Part shown: in pieces, positions 62,465-64,000 of the stretch
Numbering within the stretch: position 1 is the stretch's first letter
Layout: the number at the start of each line of letters is the position of its first letter
Notes under the pieces: model-generated
Databases searched by the model: none
What the model saw: only the letters and a program-made list of their open reading frames with translations
Told to the model about the DNA's origin: nothing
Made by a program: the position numbers and the translations under genes
DNA from: Lachnospiraceae bacterium UBA2864
GTDB lineage: Bacteria; Bacillota; Clostridia; Lachnospirales; Lachnospiraceae
Length of the DNA stretch: 64,000 nucleotides
Direction of reading: 5' to 3'
NCBI GenBank assembly: GCA_002350525.1
Contig: DEFA01000017.1
Location: 95,757-159,756 of the forward strand

Positions 62465-63751
62465 ATGGTTACAGCAATCGTAGGTGCCAATTGGGGCGAT
62501 GAAGGAAAGGGTAAGATGACTGATATGCTTGCCAGCGAATCTGATATAGTTATCAGATTTCAGGGTGGAGCAAATGCAGGACATACCATAGTCAACAAGT
62601 ATGGTAAGTTCGCACTTCATACTCTTCCGTCGGGTGTTTTCAATGATAATATTGTTAATATCATAGGAAACGGTGTGGCACTTGATATTGAAAAACTTCT
62701 CAAGGAGTATAATTCGGTAATAGCTGACGGAGTTCCGGCACCGAAGCTTCTGGTTTCCGACAGAGCTCAGATGGTTATGCCTTATCACGTTCTCTTTGAT
62801 GAGTATGAAGAGGAAAGACTTAAGGGAGCATCATTCGGATCCACAAAGTCCGGAATTGCACCTTTCTATTCGGATAAATATGCAAAGATAGGTTTTCAGG
62901 TGAGTGAACTCTTTGATGATAAGGATTCACTCTGCAAGAAGATTGAAAGAGTTATCGCACAGAAGAATGTACTTCTCGAGCATCTCTATCACAAGCCGCT
63001 TCTTACGGTAGAAGGCGTATACGAAACTCTTATGAGATATAAGAGTCTTATAGAACCGTATGTATGCGATGTATCGGCTTATCTGTCACAGGCCCTTAAG
63101 GAAGGTAAGAACATCCTTCTCGAAGGACAGCTCGGTACACTTAAGGATACAGATCACGGTATCTATCCTATGGTTACATCATCATCAACTCTTGCTGCAT
63201 ACGGTGCTATCGGAGCAGGTATTCCTCCGTATGAGATAAAGAGAGTAGTAGTTGTATGTAAGGCATACTCAAGCGCAGTCGGTGCAGGCGAGTTTACATC
63301 AGAGATCCTCGATGAGCAGGTTGCAGACGAGCTCCGCAGAAGAGGTGGAGACGGCGGCGAGTACGGTGCTACAACAGGACGTCCGAGACGTATGGGATGG
63401 TTCGACTGTGTGGCTTCAAAGTACGGCTGCAGACTTCAGGGTGCAACCGATGTTGCATTTTCAGTGCTTGACGTACTCGGATATCTCGATGAGATTCCTG
63501 TATGTGTAGGATATGACATAGACGGTGAGATCACAACAGATTTCCCGACCACGGTAAAACTTAAGAAGGCTAAGCCTGTTTATGAGACACTTCCGGGTTG
63601 GAAGGAAGATATCAGAGGAATCAGGAATTACGAAGATCTTCCGGAGAACTGCCGTAAATATATAGAGTTTATCGAGAAACAGATTGGCTTCCCGATTACA
63701 ATGATATCCAACGGTCCGTCCAGAGACGATATCATTTACAGAAACAAGTAA
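62465..63751 (+). CDS. purA: Adenylosuccinate synthetase
   Basis: 428 residues. It joins IMP and aspartate using GTP in AMP synthesis. Features are the N-terminal IVGANWGDEGKGKMTD with the catalytic Asp, GGANAGHTIV with the catalytic His, and GRPRRMGWFD. RBS AAAGGTGGTATAA is nearly identical to that of asnB. Probably the last gene of the operon, linked to its neighbours by aspartate use. Confidence 0.97.
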   Translation: MVTAIVGANWGDEGKGKMTDMLASESDIVIRFQGGANAGHTIVNKYGKFALHTLPSGVFNDNIVNIIGNGVALDIEKLLKEYNSVIADGVPAPKLLVSDRAQMVMPYHVLFDEYEEERLKGASFGSTKSGIAPFYSDKYAKIGFQVSELFDDKDSLCKKIERVIAQKNVLLEHLYHKPLLTVEGVYETLMRYKSLIEPYVCDVSAYLSQALKEGKNILLEGQLGTLKDTDHGIYPMVTSSSTLAAYGAIGAGIPPYEIKRVVVVCKAYSSAVGAGEFTSEILDEQVADELRRRGGDGGEYGATTGRPRRMGWFDCVASKYGCRLQGATDVAFSVLDVLGYLDEIPVCVGYDIDGEITTDFPTTVKLKKAKPVYETLPGWKEDIRGIRNYEDLPENCRKYIEFIEKQIGFPITMISNGPSRDDIIYRNK

Positions 63752-63757
63752 GAATGA

Positions 63758-63828
63758 CGCCCGGCATCCGGCTGACGCGCCGAGAAGGGTAAGTGCCCTT
63801 TTTCGAGCGCCGAATCGGTAGCCGGGCG
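63758..63828 (+). ncRNA. Structured intergenic RNA of unknown class
   Basis: CGCCCGGC (63758-63765) pairs with GCCGGGCG (63821-63828). Inside, GCGC-CGAGAAGGG pairs with CCCTTTTTCG-GCGC (63777-63810), and CCG/CGG may form a third helix: a three-way junction is possible. CCGGCT/AGCCGG offers a competing pairing. It could be a terminator of purA, a cis-regulator of the next gene or a small RNA. It does not match any riboswitch family I can recall with confidence. Confidence 0.4.
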
Positions 63829-63844
63829 GTTTGATGGAGACCTT

Positions 63845-64000
63845 ATGGAAAACAGAAGCTATAAATATAACGTTATTCGAAATGCAAGGCGAAGATATAC
63901 TTACCGGTTCATCGGTGCGTGTATCTTCTTTCTGTGTGTTATGCCTTTTGTTCCTTTTATCATGGGCTATGCGAAGGGACATATCTTCACGCTGATCCTG
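63845..64000 (+). CDS. N-terminal part of a membrane protein (3' truncated)
   Basis: 52 codons are visible (ATG 63845, GGAGA upstream). A short basic N-terminus (MENRSYKYNVIRNARRRYTYRF) precedes one hydrophobic segment (GACIFFLCVMPFVPFIMGYA), positive inside. The rest is beyond the window and the function cannot be judged. Confidence 0.6.
   Translation, partial: MENRSYKYNVIRNARRRYTYRFIGACIFFLCVMPFVPFIMGYAKGHIFTLIL

Noticed and set aside
63758..63828. ZTP, THF or other purine-linked riboswitch
   Set aside because: Only the GC-rich closing helix is loosely reminiscent; I could not place the conserved core nucleotides of any family.

Overview
The window looks like chromosome of a xylan-degrading, anaerobic Clostridia, most likely a Lachnospiraceae of the Butyrivibrio/Roseburia/Pseudobutyrivibrio kind. 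The grounds are protein character (SufCBDSU order, pyruvate:ferredoxin oxidoreductase, rubredoxin-type flavoproteins, DnaD/DnaI primosome proteins), near-consensus SigA promoters, strong AGGAGG ribosome binding sites, and a complete glucuronoarabinoxylan cluster. Genus cannot be fixed from sequence alone. I saw no tRNA, rRNA, CRISPR array, insertion sequence or prophage.

Layout. (1) 1-0.8 kb: the end of a Gly/Asn/Lys-rich protein and a membrane protein of unknown function. (2) 0.9-18.7 kb: glucuronoarabinoxylan cluster, all on the + strand: GH43, GH51, GH115, mannonate dehydratase, fructuronate reductase, two esterases, glucuronate isomerase, KDPG aldolase, KDG kinase, and a lipoprotein GH10 xylanase with CBM22 and CBM9 modules. 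The xylanase cuts xylan at the surface. The other enzymes lack signal peptides, so they should debranch oligosaccharides in the cytoplasm and take glucuronate to pyruvate and glyceraldehyde-3-phosphate. (3) 18.8-23.1 kb: three unusual genes: an Hsp70-like protein ending in a GrpE domain, a SbcD/Mre11-like protein without its metal ligands, and a short membrane-anchored SbcC/Rad50/YhaN-like protein. (4) 23.2-32.8 kb: an amidohydrolase, the SUF Fe-S operon, a polar amino-acid ABC transporter and a rhodanese-TtcA fusion.

(5) 32.8-37.9 kb, minus strand: murC, then dnaD-dnaI-prs behind a promoter that carries an inverted operator pair. (6) 38-42.9 kb: ilvE, a lipoprotein, a Wzm/Wzt-type polysaccharide exporter, uppP and an RsuA-type pseudouridine synthase. 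(7) 42.9-45.5 kb: rpmG-secE-nusG-rplK-rplA, with two near-identical RNA hairpins directly before the L11 and L1 ribosome binding sites; these look like L1 autoregulatory operators. (8) 45.5-46.8 kb: an orphan carrier protein and a BtrH-like protein. (9) 47.2-50.7 kb: pyruvate:ferredoxin oxidoreductase.

(10) 50.8-58.4 kb: an accessory stretch with a membrane protein, LUD protein, flavin reductase-rubredoxin, nucleoside phosphorylase-like protein plus spore photoproduct lyase-like protein, a membrane metalloprotease, a membrane-anchored XRE regulator, small unknown proteins and a histidine phosphatase. (11) 58.5-63.8 kb: D-aspartate ligase-like, aspartate racemase, glutamine-dependent asparagine synthetase and purA under one promoter. 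The first three match the enzyme set for a D-Asp/D-Asn peptidoglycan cross-bridge. The window ends in a structured intergenic RNA and a truncated membrane protein gene.

The best candidates for undescribed biology are the Hsp70-GrpE/pseudo-Mre11/mini-Rad50 trio, the carrier protein plus BtrH-like pair, the doubled L1 operators and the D-Asp cross-bridge operon.
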